Below, in pieces: positions 44,166 through 56,535 of a stretch of DNA of 64,000 nucleotides; the first letter of the stretch is position 1, and each line of letters begins with the position of its first letter. A model generated the notes under the pieces. It saw only the letters and a program-made list of their open reading frames with translations. It searched no databases and was not told the DNA's origin. A program made the translations under genes and the position numbers. The stretch comes from Heloderma charlesbogerti. Taxonomy: Eukaryota > Chordata > Lepidosauria > Squamata > Helodermatidae. The stretch spans positions 186,001 to 250,000 of the forward strand of contig JANEZZ010001904.1 in assembly GCA_026122225.1 (NCBI GenBank). Reading direction: 5' to 3'.

Positions 44166-45070
44166 CGCCTGATCGGGCATCGCATGGAGCAGCCCCGAGC
44201 AGAGGCGCAACACAGATGGGCGAGGTCGTCCCCTCGCCAGGTCCTCAGAAATCATTTCCCCCTCGCCCTGGCAGCTGCGCAAGCAAGAGTGTTGGCTTGG
44301 GAGGGGGCGCAGAGCTTAACAGGGCTCTGCTGCCCCCTCCCCTGCCTGGTGGTGCCATGGGAGGGTACCCAGTAGGCAGCAGCCACCTCTTCTCACCCCA
44401 CCCACCCGCAACGCCCCCCTCCTGCCAGACAAGGTGGTGCTGGGGTTAGGGCACATATCTTGCACTCGTGAAGATGGCTTCTTCTTGCAATTTGAAATCT
44501 GCTCATCCCTCGCTAATAGCATAACACTGCTCCCCCTTAGCCTCGTGTGTGTGGGCGGAGGTGCCTCACCCCATCAGGAGTGACAGCCGAAGGGGGCAGG
44601 AGGGCGTCTGTAGGATGTTGCTTGGAACTGGTTGGGGGAGACATATAGGAGCGCTTAAGAGCCACTGCCACCTCCGCACTTCCTTCTGGGTTACTAACTG
44701 GTGGCATCCTGCCCATCTACTCATTGGCTGGCAGTGTGGGATTAGCCAGATGCCTTTATTGGGCCCCCTAAGAATATTTTCCATTTCCCTGATTGGCTTT
44801 GGAAGAGAGTTTCTTTCCCCGCCACCTACTCCTCACTGTTGTGGTTGGATGGGGATTAGTTGGGTAGCCCAGAATGCATCCCTCTGGTCACAGCTGGCAG
44901 ATACAGTGAAGGGAAGGGAAGGCTGCAAGGGGTGTGGTATGTTGCTCTGGGGCCTCTTAACGATGCAGGGATGCTGAATCAAACGAGTCCCTGGAGGCTT
45001 CCAGGCTCAAGAGAAACTGGGAAAGGAGCAGCCTTGTGGACCCCAAATGTGCAACAGCTTAGGAATTTGG
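44166..45070. other. GC-rich, no gene confirmed
   Basis: GC-rich sequence continues to about 44460 and then falls off. No exon with recognisable protein similarity, RNA or repeat family was identified. Confidence 0.35.
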
Positions 45071-45078
45071 GGCATACT

Positions 45079-45898
45079 TAGGGATGTACGAAACTCACTT
45101 ACCTGTTCGCGGATGTGATTTGTGGGGGGAGAGAGGTGCTCCATCTCTCCCCCCAGAATCCTCGACGGGAGGGGAGGCGATCCAGTCTCCCCTCCCAGAA
45201 TCCTGCCCGGCCGGCTCCACTCCACGGCGGCTCCGCGGAGCAGCTGGCCAGGGCCGTCCACAGCCAGAGTTCTGGCCACAGATGGGCTGCTGCGGATGCA
45301 AATGGTGGCCGCTGTAGCGGCCGCCATTTGCGACCAGCCAGGCTGCCATGGTCACAGCTGGAAAAAAAAGGAACACAAATAGCGCCCACTACACTGTTTA
45401 CGTTCCCCTTTTTTTTCACTGTAATAGCCTACGTAAATATTTACGTAGGCTAAAATGGCGGGGGGGAAAAGGAACGCAAATAGCACCCACTATGCTATTT
45501 GTGTTCCCTTTTTTTTCGCCGTAATAGCCTACGTAAGTATTTACGTAGGCTAAAAAGCCAAAAAATAGGGAACACAAATGGCGGCTGCCGTAGCCGCCGC
45601 CATTTGCATACGCTGGTTTGTTTGTTTGTTTGCTTGCCGTGATAGGCTATGTAAATACTTACGTAGCCTATCACGGCAAACAGCAGATGCAAATGGCGGC
45701 TCTGGCAGCTGGTCGAAAGACCAGCCTCCGCCACCGGAGCTGCTGCCACCGGAACATCCGCCCCAGGTAAGCTTCGTCCCGGGGGGGAATCCGCGGGGGG
45801 CGGGGGGTGGGAGGCGGTTCTGCCATGGATTTCAGGGGGCCGAATGCCAGTGCATTCGGCCTCACTGAAATCCGTGGCAGAATTCTCCGCCATCCCTA
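45079..45898 (+). mobile_element. TAGG-palindrome hAT-like element, type A
   Basis: TAGGGATGTACGAAACTCACTTACC...GCCATCCCTA. It holds two G-rich left blocks, Q modules, R-like palindromes with ATTTACGTAGGCTA cores (45425-45455 and 45525-45555), one P palindrome (45636-45677), donor GGTAAGC near 45767 and a well-formed R1 hairpin. No target duplication is present (GGCATACT versus CTCACTTT). Confidence 0.88.
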
Positions 45899-46849
45899 CT
45901 CACTTTAGAATTAGGCACCTGCAATGTTGGGGAATCAAAACTGGAGTCAGGCATAGCTGTATTGTTGCAGATCCTTATAGTTGTTTGCTTTAATAAAGTC
46001 GTGCTCCTGATTTAATCCATGTACCTCATGCACTCAATCTGCGTCTGGCAGCAGCAAACAACATGCATTCAAAGAGAGAAGGAAAGCACGCAACCCTCCG
46101 AAGCTGTACAGTGTCGGAATTGCAGTTCTGTTTGCTTACACACACTAAGAATGGGGCTTGGGAAAGGCTCCCGTCCATGGTACAGTATTTATCTGTTCTG
46201 TGTGCAGCAGGCATCTTGGAGTCAGATTTTTATTCTGCCTTCATCACTCAGCATCAGTGTGCTGCGTTAAGTGAGCCTGTCTTCATTTTTGAGTACTTAC
46301 TTTCTGCCTCCCTGGGTCGAGGAGCTGTTAGTATGCTGGCTGAGCTTCCATCAGAAAACAGAGCAGGTTAATATGTGACACCGATCTCTCTGCTACTCTG
46401 GGCCCTGGAGTGTTTAGAAAATGGGTCTAGGTTCAGTAGGCTGTAAAGCAAAAGAAAATGGTCAGAAATACAAAGACAGTAAGAAATCTGATGCTGCAGG
46501 GGGCAGCTTGACATGCTTGGAGCCCAGCTAAGGATGTTCCGTGAGTATGGACCCATAATACTCCATTACAGAAACATGGGAATTTAATCTAAGGACCAGT
46601 ATGCATTACAGCCACCCCTGTGGAGGCCACTTTAATTCAAATGTGTTCATTTGGCAGTCTTCACCATGTGGTGAGCTGTTCATATATAGCAACTCAGACA
46701 ATTCTCCACCCTGTAAATGGCAAAAAGTATATAGTGTGGTTCTTTTTTTAAAAAATTATTAGGATATTTGTAAACTAGCTTTCCTGAAAAGGTATCAAGG
46801 TGCTGAAATCCATATCTATATCTATATCTATATCTATGTATGTATGTAT
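45899..46849. other. No gene seen
   Basis: No supportable exon, RNA or repeat. Confidence 0.4.
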
Positions 46850-46857
46850 GTATGTAT
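46811..46857. repeat. Compound microsatellite ATATCT / GTAT
   Basis: CTATAT units followed by GTAT units, directly before the L2 3' tail. Confidence 0.85.
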
Positions 46858-47663
46858 TACATTTTTATACCACCCAATAGCCAAAGCAATCTGGGCAGTT
46901 TACAAAGCTTATAACCATAAAGTACAATAATTTCATAAAACATAATCTAAAAGCCTTTAAAAGTTTAAAACATTGGTGGACAGGTCTGGGAAGTCTGGGG
47001 GCCACTCCTCCCATGGTGCCAAAATAATAATAATAACAACAACAACAACAACAAAGTTAAATGTACAAACAAGGTAAGGTTGACCCTTTGGGCACCTGGT
47101 AGCCACTATGGATGCCATTTCCCCCCAATTTTTACTGTTTTTTTTAAATGCATTTGGGTAAATGTTGGGACGGGGTGTTGCCCCCCCCCCCCGGTTTAAA
47201 ACAACAGAATAAAACCAAAGTAAAAAACAGAGTCAAGCCAGCAGCAGTGTAAAGATCTAAGAATGCAATAGCACATTTAAAAAACCAAACAGAAGGACTA
47301 AAAGCGTGGGAGAATAAAAACCTGGCACCAAAAAGGCCACAGGCGAATCTCTCTGAAGACAGCATTCTATAACCAGTATGCCAGGATTGAAAAGGCCCTC
47401 TCCTTAGTAGCCAACCCCCTGACCTCATTTTGATGGGGACAGATATATATGGGAGAACAGTCCTTCAGATAACTTGATCCCAAGCTATTTAGGGCTCTGA
47501 AAGTTAATACCAGCACTTTGAACTGGGCTCGGAAATGGACTAGAAGCCAGTGCAGATCACAAAGGACTGGTGTGATATGATCATATTGACCAGTCCCCAT
47601 TAACAATCTTGCATCCCTTCTTTGGACTGGCTGAAATTTCCAGACCATTTTCAAAGGTAGCTC

Positions 47664-48642
47664 TAGGGGTGCACGAAAGTCACTTACCTGGTCTCGCAGC
47701 TTTTTGCGGTGGGGGGGAGGCGCTTCACTGCTCTCCCCACGATGTTCAGGCCAGGGGGGGAGGCTTCCCACCTCGCCCGGCCGAAATTCAGGCCGGGGGG
47801 GAGGCTTCCCGCCTCACCCGGCCGAAATTCAGGCCGGGGAGGAGGCGCCTCACCTCGCCTCGCCCGGCTGCGAAATTAAAAGTAAAAAAAAAAAACACGC
47901 CCCCGTGATAGGCTACGTGACGATTAACGTAGCCTATCACGGCTAGATCTGCAAAGTCAGCCATGATAGGCTACGTAAATCGTCACGTAGCCAATCACGG
48001 GTGACTTAAAAAAAAAAAAAAAAAAGGACGTACGCAAATGGCGGCCCCCATAGGGAGCTGCCATCTGTGTTCCTTATTTGGTCGCTGTAGTCTACGTAAA
48101 TCTTTACGTAGACTACGGCGAAAATAAGGGCAACGCTATTTGCGTTGCCCTTATTTTCGCCGTAGTCAACGTAATCTTTACGTAGACTACAGCAACCAAA
48201 TAAGGAACGGGAATGGCAGCTCCCTATGGGGGCCGCCATTATCCGTACGCGCTTTTTTTTTTTTTTTTAAGTCACCTGTGATAGGCTACGTGACGATTTA
48301 CGTAGCCTATCACGGCTGACTTTGCAAATCTAGCCGTGATAGGCTACGTTAATCGTCACGTAGCCTATCACGGGAGCGTGTTTTTTTTTCTTTTATTGGA
48401 ATGGCGGCGGCAGCAGCCGGTCAAAAGACTGGCTGCCGCTCCCGCCCCGGACGAAGACCCGATGAACCGCCGGCCGGACCCGCTGCTGGGAGGGACATTC
48501 GGGAAAGGTAAGTCCCATCCCGGGGCGGGGTGCGGGGGGCGGGGGGGGTGCAGATAATTTCTCCCCAAAACTTGTTCGGGGGGCTGAACACGTTGGCGCT
48601 CGGCCCCCCGAAGTTTCGGGGAGAAATTCTCCGCCATCCCTG
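47664..48642 (+). mobile_element. TAGG-palindrome hAT-like element, type B, in L2
   Basis: TAGGGGTGCACGAAAGTCACTTACC...GCCATCCCTG, flanked by GGTAGCTC (47656-47663) and GGTAGCTT (48643-48650), 7 of 8 matching. It has the full type B order: G-rich units, paired P, Q-R-Q block (48029-48250), paired P, hairpin, donor GGTAAGT near 48507, R2 hairpin. Confidence 0.93.
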
Positions 48643-49004
48643 GGTAGCTTCACGTATAACATATTGCAGTAATCCAAGAGCAGCCCCAAACTACGAAGCT
48701 GATCTTTTAGAGAGAGTGCAACCACTTCCAGAACAGGTTGAACACCACTCAGCTGGGCAAACAAGCCATCCACTAACAGTGCCACCATCTTGTCTGGGTT
48801 AACTCTCAGATTATTGGCCCTTATCCAGTCCATTACCACACCTAGGCACTGACTCAGAACTCCCACTACCTCATCTGGATTTGATGAAAGGGAGAGATAG
48901 AGTAGGGATGCTGGAGAAACTGAGATGGATTAAAATGAGCTCGGATTTCTAGGAATCCAACCTGAGGAATCTATTGCGGAGTGCCATCCTCAGGCTGTGC
49001 AGAA

Positions 49005-50554
49005 TAGGGCTGTCAGAGAATTCCGCCACGGATCTCGGTGAGGCCGAATTCGGGATGTCAGAGAATTCCGCCACGGATCTCGGTGAGGCCGAATTAGGGA
49101 TGTCAGAGAATTCCGCCACGGATCTCGGGGAGGCCAAATGCCAGTGCATTCGGCCCCCCGAAATCGGTGGCGGTATGGCCTGCCCCCTGCCCCCCCGGGA
49201 TGAGACTTACCTGGAGCGGATCTTCCGGGCGGCGGCGGCTCCGGCGCTGGTGGCGGCGGCTCTGGCGCCGGTGGCGGCTGCAGTTCGGCGGCGGCTGCGG
49301 CGGCCAGTCTTCCGACCAGCTGCCGCCGCTGTCATTTCCAATTTAAAAAAAAAAAGACGTGACAGGCTACATAAAGATTTATGTAGCCTATCACGGCTAG
49401 GTTTTTTTAAAAAAAAAACGTGATAGGCTACGTAAATGTTTACGTAGCCTATCATGTCTGACTTAAAAAAAAAAAAACAACCCGCGCGTACGCAAATGGC
49501 CCGCCGCCATTTGCGTACATGCATTGTTTTTTTTTTAAAGTCAGACGTGATAGGCTATGTAAACATTTATGTAGCCTATCACAGCTGACTGCAGGGACGC
49601 AAACGGCGGCAGCTACGGCCGTCGCCATTTGCGCCCCTGCTAGCCAGTGGCTGGATGTCCAGCTGCTAGCGGAGCCGGCTGGCGGCTCCACAGAATCCCT
49701 GCGAAGTGGAGCCGGATGGCGAGGATTCCAGGGGGAGGGACAGAACACTTCCCCCCCACCATCAACATAATCCGCAAACAGGTAAGTGACCTTCGTACAT
49801 CCCTAGGCCGAATGCACTGGCATTCCCCTGAACTCCGTGGCAGAAAGGCCTGCCCCCCGCCCCCCCATGGATCCCCCCTGGGATGAGATTTACCTGGGGC
49901 GGATTTTCCGGGCAGCAGCGGTGGCTCTGGCGGCGGCGGCGGCTGGTCTTCCAACTGGCTTCCGCCACCGCCATTTGCAGTCTTGTAAAAAACAAACAAA
50001 CAACAACGACATGATAGGCTAAGTAAAGATTTACGTAGCCTATCATGGCTAGGGTTTTTTTAAAAAAACAAAATGACGTGATAGGCTACGTAAATCTTTA
50101 TGTAGCCTATCATGGTTGGGTGGGTTTAAAAAAAAAAACACGTACGCAAATGGCGGCGGCTACAGCCGCCATTTACATTCCTTATTTTTGCCGTCTTAAT
50201 CTATGTAAATATTTATGTAGACTATGACGGTGAAAATCAAGGGGAACACAAATAGCGTAGCGGGCGCTATTTGCGTCCCTTTTTGATTCAACGTTTTAGC
50301 CTACGTAAATATTTATGTAGGCCATAGCTGCCACCGTTTGCGTATGTGGATTTTTATTTTTTTTTACCCAGAGCCCTCTGCGGCCAGAAATCCGGCTGCA
50401 GACGGCTCTGGCCTGGCTGGGCCTGGCCGGCTGCTCCACGGAGCTGCCGCGGAGCACAGCTGGCCGCTCAGGATTCCGGGGGGAGGGATGGAGTGCCTCC
50501 CCCCCACACCATCAACATAATCCGCGAAAGGTAAGTGTCTTTCGTCAATCCATA
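49005..50554 (-). mobile_element. TAGG-palindrome composite, two fused type A units
   Basis: Exact 8-bp duplication GTGCAGAA (48997-49004 and 50555-50562). The left end has three tandem 45-bp copies of the R1 tip. The first unit ends GGTAAGTGACCTTCGTACATCCCTA at 49805; a second unit then begins without its terminal R1 bases (GGCCGAATGCACTGGCATTCC) and ends GGTAAGTGTCTTTCGTCAATCCATA. Each unit has the CTTCCGACC/GGTCTTCCAA hairpin, R-end donors (ACTTACCT near 49206, ATTTACCT near 49888), P palindromes and Q modules. It inserted once, as a fused pair, or fused after insertion. Confidence 0.92.
49007..49141. repeat. Three tandem 45-bp copies of the R1 terminus
   Basis: GGG(C/A)TGTCAGAGAATTCCG repeats start at 49007, 49052 and 49097. 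Each includes CCACGGATCTCGG(T/G)GAGGCC, that is, terminal bases plus the outer arm of the R1 hairpin. Confidence 0.95.
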
Positions 50555-50930
50555 GTGCAGAATCTGTGGACTTTCAGATATTTTTTTACTTTCCCGAAAT
50601 TTACATATATAAAGCCGTAGAAAAATACATAGGTTTCTTCTGAGGAAATGTTGAATGGAATGGGGGACAATACACTAAATGTTACATACTGAGGTAAATT
50701 ATGTAAATACTTACATAAATATTTACGTAATTATTTCTGTATTTTTCCGCATGATGAAAAAAGGTATTCGCATCCGTCTGTGGGCAGATGACAGAACGAA
50801 AGGTGCCTGACAATCTGTGAAACATAGATGGAGTGGATTTTACATAGTCCGTACATCCCTAAGATAGAGCTGGGTGTCATCTGCATGTTGGTACCACATA
50901 TTGGTCATGGTCATGCAACCATAACATGCA

Positions 50931-52937
50931 ATAAAAACAATAAAATGAAATAATAAAACAGCATTAAAAGGCAGTGAAATAGAAGGAGACAGACTGACAA
51001 ACTTAAAATGTCTGCCACTGAAAACAGCCAACCCATGGAAAGTTATTTCCACCCCAGCTCTGACATTTGGAATTACTATGCAGATTGCAGCTACCACATT
51101 GCGACTGTCTGTGCACTTCTGTTAGTACCCTCCCCCAATCGAAAACTGAGCAGGGTTTGGGAAATTACAATGTGATGGTGTCAATCCACATGGTAAATAG
51201 TTCCAAACTCTATGACTAGGGCAGGGATCACTTGCCATGAAGAGCATTACTGGCATACCTGCTGGGATCCTAAGCGATGCCCTAAACACCGCCCTTACTA
51301 ATCTGACAGTGCCAAATGCAGATACAATAGCATTCCCTTTGGGCCACCCTCAGCCTCTATGCCGTGCCGTCACTACAATGTGACAATGTATGTTTGTCTG
51401 ATGTTGCCCCAAGTGGGAAATACCCATTGGTTAAAGCTGGGGCAGTTAGCAGGAGTCCATGCTGCAAATGCTCCATTTCAATTAAAAAAACACCTTTCCT
51501 CCCCAGTTTTTCATGCAGTTCCAGTAACCCTCCTAGGCTATTACCCTAAACCCAGCTGTTTGACAGGGCCACACCAGGTCTCTGTATGGCTCTGTACCCA
51601 AATTCAGAAGGTACTGCTGTGTTGAACAGGTAAGGGCAAAATGCCAGGATCCCCTTCCCCAGGAGAGATTATATGATTTATTTATTGCAGATGTTTTAAC
51701 TCCTTGTAATCTGGCCAGAGAACATGAGTTATTGGGTGAATTAGAAATGTCATTAATAATATAAATAAATAAATACAATAAATATGTTGCTGCTGTTGAT
51801 TCTTGTTTTACTGCATTGATTCTTTCAGTGGTTTTTGTTTGCCACCCTCAAAACAATACTAGTAGGATATCGTTTTTAAATAAATGGTGACTGTTTTTTA
51901 TTATAGTGGTTGAAATCTGCCTCACAAAGGTGACATTTTAAATACTTGAGCTGTTTTGCTGGAAACTGGATGGCTCAAAGAGAATCCAATACACAGAGTT
52001 TCATATGCCCAGTGCTCAATTGTAGGACCCTAATTCATGGGCTGGTTTAGTGGTACACTGAAGTGCCATGGTCAGGTCACCAGAGCATGCAAGAGGCACT
52101 TGGAGGATCTGACTAAGGGTGGTTGAGAATTTTGCTCTGTCATGTTTTTTAGATAGATTTACCTGATCCATACCTCCCGAAAACAGATATGGACCCCAAT
52201 GCAATTTGCAGTTGGAAAACCGTACGTTTCCAAGTTTGTCATGCGTGCAGTGAAACAAAACAAAAATGTCCATTAACTTGCACATGTTAGAAAAATATCC
52301 AAAAAAAGCTTCATACACATACAAAATATGCTCAACATACAGTGAGGGCATGTGTTCAATACAGTCTACATTTCAAAAAATGGCACATTTGAAAAATACA
52401 CCCAGAAATATGTATGCATTTCTGCGTGGTGGGTGGGAGACCATACAGATTCAGGATGGAATGAGTGGAAAAATGAAAACCTCGATAGGGTTGAGTTTGA
52501 CAGAACTGTCCATCCCACCTAGATCTGACTTGACTGGAAGGTTGGAAGATTCAAATGATAAGAGAGCTTGTTTCAGTGTCTCAATGTGCCAGGATTTTCT
52601 TCATGAAAATGACATGACAGTCACTGTACAAAGATATTCAGCTCTAGAGTTTGGCAGAGACTGATAATTCTGCCAGTTACTGTTCCTCCCCCCCCCCCCA
52701 CACACACTTTTGTCATTTAGACTTGTGATACCTGATACATTAACATGTCTGGTTTTTACATGCTGAGGTAGAACAGTATATCCCTAAATGAAAAATTCTC
52801 CAGAACATTAATAAGTTAAAACACACTAATAAATCACTACACGGGGATTTATTCCACACAAGAGGAGTTGATGGCTCTAGGGCTCAGTGGAAACACTCCT
52901 CTCCTTCCCATCACAGGTATGTGCAGATCATAGTACT
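50931..52937. other. No gene; possible hAT-like remnant at 52260-52440
   Basis: AT-rich sequence with ACATTTCAAAAAATGGCACATTTG at 52368-52391, similar in texture to the remnant at 2849. A C run lies at 52688-52700. No exon or RNA was recognised. Confidence 0.35.
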
Positions 52938-52945
52938 CCAGGCAT

Positions 52946-53772
52946 AGGGATGTACGAAAGTCACTTACCTTTTCGACTGGGTGATTCGCGGTGGGGGGGA
53001 GGCACTCCACACCTCCCCCCGAAATCCTAATCCGGCCGGCTCCGCTCCGTGGACATTCTGCGGAGCCGCTGGCCAGGGCTGCCCACAGCTGCACATCCTG
53101 CCACTGGGCAGCATTCCGGGGGGGGGGGGAACCATGTATGCAAATGGTGGTGGCTATGGTGGCCGCCATTTGCATTCCCTTTTTTTCGCTGTTTTAGCCT
53201 ATGTAAATATTTACGTAAGCTATTACGGCAAAAAAAAGGGGAATGCAAATAGCGTAGTGGGCACCATTTGCGTTCCTTTTTTGTTTTGCCGTTTTAGCCT
53301 ACGTAAATATTTATGTAAGCTATTACGGCGAAAAAAAGGAACACAAATAGCGCCCACTACGCTATTTGCGTTCCCCTTTTTCCCCCGCAGTAATAGCCTA
53401 CATAAATATTTACGTAGGCTAAAATGGCAAAAAATAGGGAATGCAAATGGCGGCTGCCGTAGCTGCTGCCATTTGCGTACACTGCTTTTTTATTGTTGCT
53501 TGCCATGATAGGCTATGTAAATACTTACGTAGCCTATCACGGCAAACAGCAAACGGAAATGGCGGCTGTGGCAGCTGGTAGAAAGACCAGCCGCCACCGC
53601 CGCTGAAGCCGCCGCCGGAGCCGCCGCCACCGGAACATCCACCCCAGGTAAGCTTCGTCCTGGGGGGGAAATCCGTGGGGGGGGGAGGCCGTTCCGCCAC
53701 GGATTTTGGGGGGCTGAATGCCAGTGCATTCAGCCTCACTGAAATCCGTGGCGGAATTCTCCGCCATCCCTA
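52946..53772 (+). mobile_element. TAGG-palindrome hAT-like element, type A
   Basis: Exact 8-bp duplication TCCAGGCA (52938-52945 and 53773-53780). Outward donors are ACTTACC at 52964-52970 (bottom strand) and GGTAAGC at 53647-53653. Between them are one G-rich block, several R-like palindromes with AAATATTTACGTA cores alternating with Q modules and CAAATAGCG-type half-sites, one P palindrome (53502-53545) and a clean R1 hairpin. A useful reference for type A. Confidence 0.96.
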
Positions 53773-53780
53773 TCCAGGCA

Positions 53781-54251
53781 TTAACAAAACAGGAGGCTGG
53801 GACCTGCACTCCACCTATATGGAGTAACCTGGAAGCTGGGCTCGGGGGATGAGAGCAGCTGCTTCTCCCTTTTCAGCTCACTTTTCTCCACAGTGAAGGG
53901 AGTGGGGGTGGGAAAATGCAAGCCTGAGGCCTGCTCCCAATCTCTCCCCAGGTGGAAACTGTGGAGCTACATTAAGGATGTAATCCTATGCATGTTTAGA
54001 CAGAAAAAGGCTTACAATTCCCAACATGAGCTGCTATTCGTGAGGCTTGCATTTCCTCCCCACTCCATTCTGAACAATTGCTGGTGTGCTCCACTTCACA
54101 GTAGCACCCATGGGAGGAGAGAATGTGTGACCCACATTTTTAAAGTAACTGAATGAACAACCAGTAAAAGCAGAATCTAAGATCATTTTTCTGTCAACAG
54201 CATTTTAGTTCTGTATGGTGGGGGTGAGCAGAAGGCTGATGGGGATTTACT
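53781..54251. repeat. Dispersed repeat shared with 61413-61545
   Basis: GCTCACTTTTCTCCACAGTGAAGGGAGTGGG (53876-53906), CAATCTCTCCCCAGGTGGAAACTGTGG and TTTAGACAGAAAAAGGCTTACAATTCCCA are repeated in the same order near 61413-61545. The family is unknown to me. It has no coding potential. Confidence 0.65.
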
Positions 54252-54259
54252 GGTAGATC

Positions 54260-55212
54260 TAGGGATGTACGAAAGTCACTTACCTTTCCGCGGATTATAT
54301 TGATAGTGGTGGGGGGAGGCATTCCGTCACTCCCCCCGGAATCCTCGACAGGGAGGGAAGCAATCCTTTCCTCCCCCCTGGAATCCTCCACGGCCGGCTG
54401 TGCTCTGCGGCAGCTCCGCGGAGCAGCTGGCCAGGCCCAGGCCAGAGTCATCTGCAGCCGGATTTCCGGCTGCGGAGGGCTCTGAGTAAAAAAACAAACA
54501 AAAAAAACCACGTAAGCAAATGGCGGCGGCTGCAGCTGCCGCCATTTGCATTCCTTATTTTTGGCCATCTTAGTCTACGTAAATATTTACGTAGACTATG
54601 ATGGCGAAAATAAAGGGGAACGCAAATAGCATAGCGGGTGCTATTTGCATCTCTTTTTGATTCACCATTTTAGCCTACGTAAATATTTATGTAAATATTT
54701 ACAAAGGCTAAAATGGCGAATCAAAAAGGGACGCAAATAGTGCCCACTACGCTATTTGCGTTCCCCTTTATTTTCGCCGTCATAGTCTAGTAAATATTTA
54801 CGTAGGCTAAGATGGCCAAAAATAAGGAACACAAATGGTGGCGGCTGTATCCGCCACCATTTGCGTATGTGGTTTTTTTTATTACTTTTTTACCCAGCCA
54901 TGATAGGCTACGTAAATCTTTACGTAGCCTATCACATCTTGTAAAAAAAAGAAGGGAAAAAAGAGACAAGGCTGCAAATGGCGGCGGTGGCAGCTGGTTG
55001 GAAGACCAGCCGCTGCAGCCGCTGCCGGAGCCGCTGCCGCCTGGAACATCTGCCCCAGGTAAGTCTCGTCCCGGGGGGGATCCGCGGGGGGGCGGGGGTG
55101 ATCTGCGGGGGGTCGGGAGGGTGGCAGGCTGTTCCACCACGGAGTTCAGGGGGCTGAATGCACTGGCATTTGGCCTCACCGAGATCCGTGGCGGAATTCT
55201 CTGACATCCCTA
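54260..55212 (+). mobile_element. TAGG-palindrome hAT-like element, type A
   Basis: Exact 8-bp duplication GGTAGATC (54252-54259 and 55213-55220). Donors ACTTACC at 54278-54284 (bottom strand) and GGTAAGT at 55058-55064. Two G-rich left blocks, Q module near 54515-54550, R palindromes (54570-54600, 54674-54712 and 54784-54812), P palindrome 54897-54938, and the R1 hairpin GGCTGAATGCACTGGCATTTGG. In structure it resembles the copy at 928-1531 with a longer middle. Confidence 0.96.
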
Positions 55213-55220
55213 GGTAGATC

Positions 55221-56535
55221 TCTGGGTGATCTACAAGGGTTTCTGACTCTCAAATGGTTTTAACAGTAGTAACAACAAAATGGTTTCCTCTCTTCCTAAT
55301 CCCATGATGAAACCAGATGGAGAAAGCCCTGGTACTGATGTGGATTTCTGCCCCCATGTGATGAACCCTTTAGGCCACTGAATTAAAAAAAACATCAACC
55401 CTGGGGTGGGGAGGGGAGAGCTCAGAAGTGGCTTTTTGTGTGAAAAGACTGCAAGCTCAGTTTTGGCACTGAGAACAAATTCCTGAGCATTAAGCCTTTA
55501 CTCAGAGGCACCCTGTTCTAGGGGCATTGCTAGGTTCTTAAAAGATCTGGGGCACAGGCCCATAACATACATTTCTCTCTCTCTCTCTCTCTGAGTCTAA
55601 ACGCACCTCTAATATCTGTGTGTGTGTGTGTGGCGTGTGCATGTGGTGTGCTTGCGTGTGTGTATAGATTACATACATACATAAGAAGTGTGCACTGACC
55701 CCCCCCCCACTTCAACTCAGACTGCAATTCAGCATTTTGGATCCCGCTTCTGCTCAGGCCAATTTGTAGTCGGACCATTTCAGCTCATCACCAAACCTGA
55801 GTCAAGGTTTTGGAAAATGAGTCTTTATGCTTCCTGTTGACTGCCATTGGATTTTTTTTAAAAAAGAACTGTAACTTTTTCTCTTGGTCAGAACTGGATG
55901 AGCATTTCAGGCATAGTAGCCTCCAGAAGGGTATTATACCTGCCCAATGTCAGAAAAATAGGTGCAGAGTTTATATTTTTGTTTTCTTTTAAAGGGAACT
56001 GCCAATAACATTTTTATTACTTGGAAGAATTGGATAAACATTTCAGGATTCATTGCCCCATCAGAGGAGATCATGTCTCCAAATTTCAGAATGACAGCCA
56101 CAAGGGGTTTTGTGCAAGGGTGGCCTTGACATTTTGAGGTCTCCAAAAGAGGACATACTTCTCTCCCTATTTTCCTTGTGGACCATTGTTCTGAAAATTA
56201 CAGACAGCCTAACGTTGTCCCTAAGTAAGAAACCAGCAAAGTTTCAGAAGGATAGGTGCAGCAGTTCATGTGGAAAGGGAGTTCTCCAAGAGAGTGATTT
56301 GCTTCCCCTTCGCCAATAGTTTTTTGGGTAAATTTGTATGAAAATGCATAGGTCTTTTGAGGTGTCTCCCAGGCAAGAAACCTGCAAAGTCTCTGAAGGA
56401 TATACATACATTCAAATTTAGAATGACTAGAAATGACTAGATTAATAAATTTAATAATAAATAAATAATAAATGTATTTACATTTCACCAATATAAGCAG
56501 GAGGGGAACATGGGTGGGAAGGTGCTATTGCACTC
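55221..56535. other. No gene; microsatellites
   Basis: A TC run (about 55571-55592) and a TG run (about 55618-55632) lie close together. No exon or RNA was recognised. Confidence 0.45.

Larger units (their letters stand above)
48903..50861. mobile_element. Second hAT-like family, containing a nested type A composite
   Basis: The outer element starts TAGGGATGCTGGAGAAAC and ends AGTCCGTACATCCCTA, with an exact 8-bp duplication AGATAGAG (48895-48902 and 50862-50869). Its own sequence is about 410 bp (48903-49004 plus 50555-50861). Except for the terminal bases it is unlike the TAGG-palindrome family, but it contains ATGTAAATACTTACATAAAT and ATTTACGTAATT near 50698-50733, reminiscent of the P/R cores. 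Confidence 0.88.
46858..50930 (-). mobile_element. L2-clade LINE interrupted by a type B element and by a second hAT family
   Basis: Minus-strand L2 segments lie at about 46858-47655, 48651-48894 and 50870-50930. The first carries the 3' tail and the C-terminal LHWLLVHFRAQFKVL; the second carries VMDWIRANNLRVNPDK; the third YQHADDTQLYL, where YADD has become HADD. The first gap holds a type B element, the second a hAT element that contains a type A composite. No working protein remains. Confidence 0.88.

Noticed and set aside
43649..44449. 266-codon open frame as a gene
   Set aside because: It lies across a GC-rich minisatellite with low-complexity R/G/P/Q composition. Stop-free stretches also occur on the opposite strand, and no domain is visible.
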